A stretch of DNA of 5,752 bases, taken from assembly GCA_020025415.1 (NCBI GenBank), contig JAHHSB010000088.1, positions 1 through 5,752 of the forward strand. The letters run 5' to 3'. Made by a program: the position numbers and the translations under genes. Source of the DNA: Oscillibacter sp. (GTDB lineage: Bacteria > Bacillota > Clostridia > Oscillospirales > Oscillospiraceae). Position 1 is the first letter of the stretch; each line of letters begins with the position of its first letter. The notes beneath the pieces were generated by a model. It was not told the origin of the DNA. It worked only from the letters and a program-made list of their open reading frames with translations, and ran no database searches. Below, piece after piece: positions 5,405 through 5,752 of this stretch.

Positions 5405-5446
5405 GAAAAAACCGGGGGGTGCCCAGGCGGCCGCCCCGGTTTTTCA
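5404..5446 (+). terminator. Intrinsic terminator or leader hairpin between the operon and the Crp/Fnr gene
   Basis: AAAAACCGGGG (5407-5417) pairs exactly with CCCCGGTTTTT (5434-5444) around a 16-base GC-rich loop that includes the palindrome GGCGGCCGCC. The T5 run in the right arm makes it a credible terminator for the oxidoreductase/cyclase transcript, about 95 bases after its last stop. Because the predicted Crp/Fnr promoter lies immediately upstream, the same stem could form in that gene's own leader and act as an attenuator. Confidence 0.7.
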
Positions 5447-5468
5447 GAGAAGAGAGGAGTGGAGGGGA

Positions 5469-5752
5469 TTGGCGCAGATCGACCGGGTGCTGCTGGAGCA
5501 GGCATTTCCCTTTTGGAATACCCTGTCGGAGGGCGAGCAGACCGCTCTGACGGAGGGGAGCGTGCGCTCCGACATTCCCAAAGGAACCATCATCCAGCGG
5601 GCCGAGCAGGGCTGCGGAGGGATCTTGCTGCTTTTATCCGGGCAGCTGCGGGTCTATATTGTCTCGGAAGAGGGGCGGGAAGTGACGCTCTACCGGGTGC
5701 ATGGGGGGGAAGTGTGCGTACTGTCCTCCTTTTGCCTGATGGACGCCATCGT
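5469..5752 (+). CDS. Crp/Fnr-family transcriptional regulator, N-terminal part (runs off the window)
   Basis: A frame open from the TTG at 5469 to the window end gives 94 residues of a cyclic-nucleotide-binding-type jelly roll. After an N-terminal helix (VLLEQAFPFWNTLSEGEQTA) come DIPKGTIIQRAEQGCGGILL, then LLSGQLRVYIVSEEGREVTL and YRVHGGEVCVLSSFCLMDAI. The L.(S)G.(L/I)R(V/L)Y..S(E)(E)GRE(V/I)TL(Y)R(V/L)..GE.CVLS...(L/V)(M/L)(D/E)AI pattern is common in Crp/Fnr regulators of anaerobic Firmicutes, some involved in redox or stress control. The ligand is unknown; the cysteines in GEVCVLSSFC (also conserved in relatives, from memory) could be sensors. TTG is chosen because AGGAG at 5455-5459 is nine bases before it and no ATG is near; a GTG at 5487 is the alternative. 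The C-terminal helix-turn-helix is outside the window. It lies after a terminator and has its own promoter candidate, so it is probably separately transcribed. Confidence 0.85.
   Translation, partial: MAQIDRVLLEQAFPFWNTLSEGEQTALTEGSVRSDIPKGTIIQRAEQGCGGILLLLSGQLRVYIVSEEGREVTLYRVHGGEVCVLSSFCLMDAI

Noticed and set aside
5426..5435. GGCGGCCGCC palindrome as a separate operator
   Set aside because: It lies in the loop of the terminator hairpin and is readily explained by GC-rich composition.

Overview
This 5.75 kb window looks like chromosomal DNA from a gut-type Clostridia (Bacillota, probably Oscillospiraceae, in the style of Flavonifractor or Intestinimonas). The basis is the high-GC coding sequence with Firmicutes-style AGGAGG ribosome binding sites, and the gene families present: EFR1-type ferredoxin, MATE, VSRQAIS-type XRE regulator, YhfW-like Rieske flavoprotein and Crp/Fnr. 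The genus is an inference.

The window has two parts. The left half (about 1-2800) is mostly a gene graveyard. It starts with lower-GC, unreadable DNA (1-297) and a frameshifted C-terminal remnant of a phage-type BRO/DinD-like protein (298-535, plus strand). A truncated XRE repressor follows on the opposite strand (536-694). One apparently intact gene, a 282-residue uncharacterised membrane protein (899-1747), sits here with its own recognisable promoter. Behind it an N-terminal piece of a GNAT acetyltransferase (1794-about 2108) is joined to the C-terminal two-cluster end of a ferredoxin (2102-2284). A perfect 40-base bidirectional terminator palindrome (2303-2342) comes next. After it, on the minus strand, lies a multiply frameshifted maltose/galactoside O-acetyltransferase piece (2372-2578) fused to a decayed MATE transporter piece (2570-about 2790).

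The right half (from about 3020) is clean. It holds a translationally coupled pair: a 477-residue FAD-dependent oxidoreductase with a C-terminal Rieske [2Fe-2S] domain (3035-4468, like Bacillus YhfW), overlapping by 8 bases a 282-residue tocopherol-cyclase-like protein (4461-5309). A 159-base gap with an extended -10 promoter and a strong hairpin leads to the 5' part of a Crp/Fnr-type regulator (5469 to the window edge).

The oxidoreductase and the cyclase-like protein are probably made together and may act in one uncharacterised redox or lipid pathway. The Crp/Fnr gene may be a regulator associated with them, but nothing here proves it. No tRNA, rRNA, CRISPR array or intact insertion sequence was seen.
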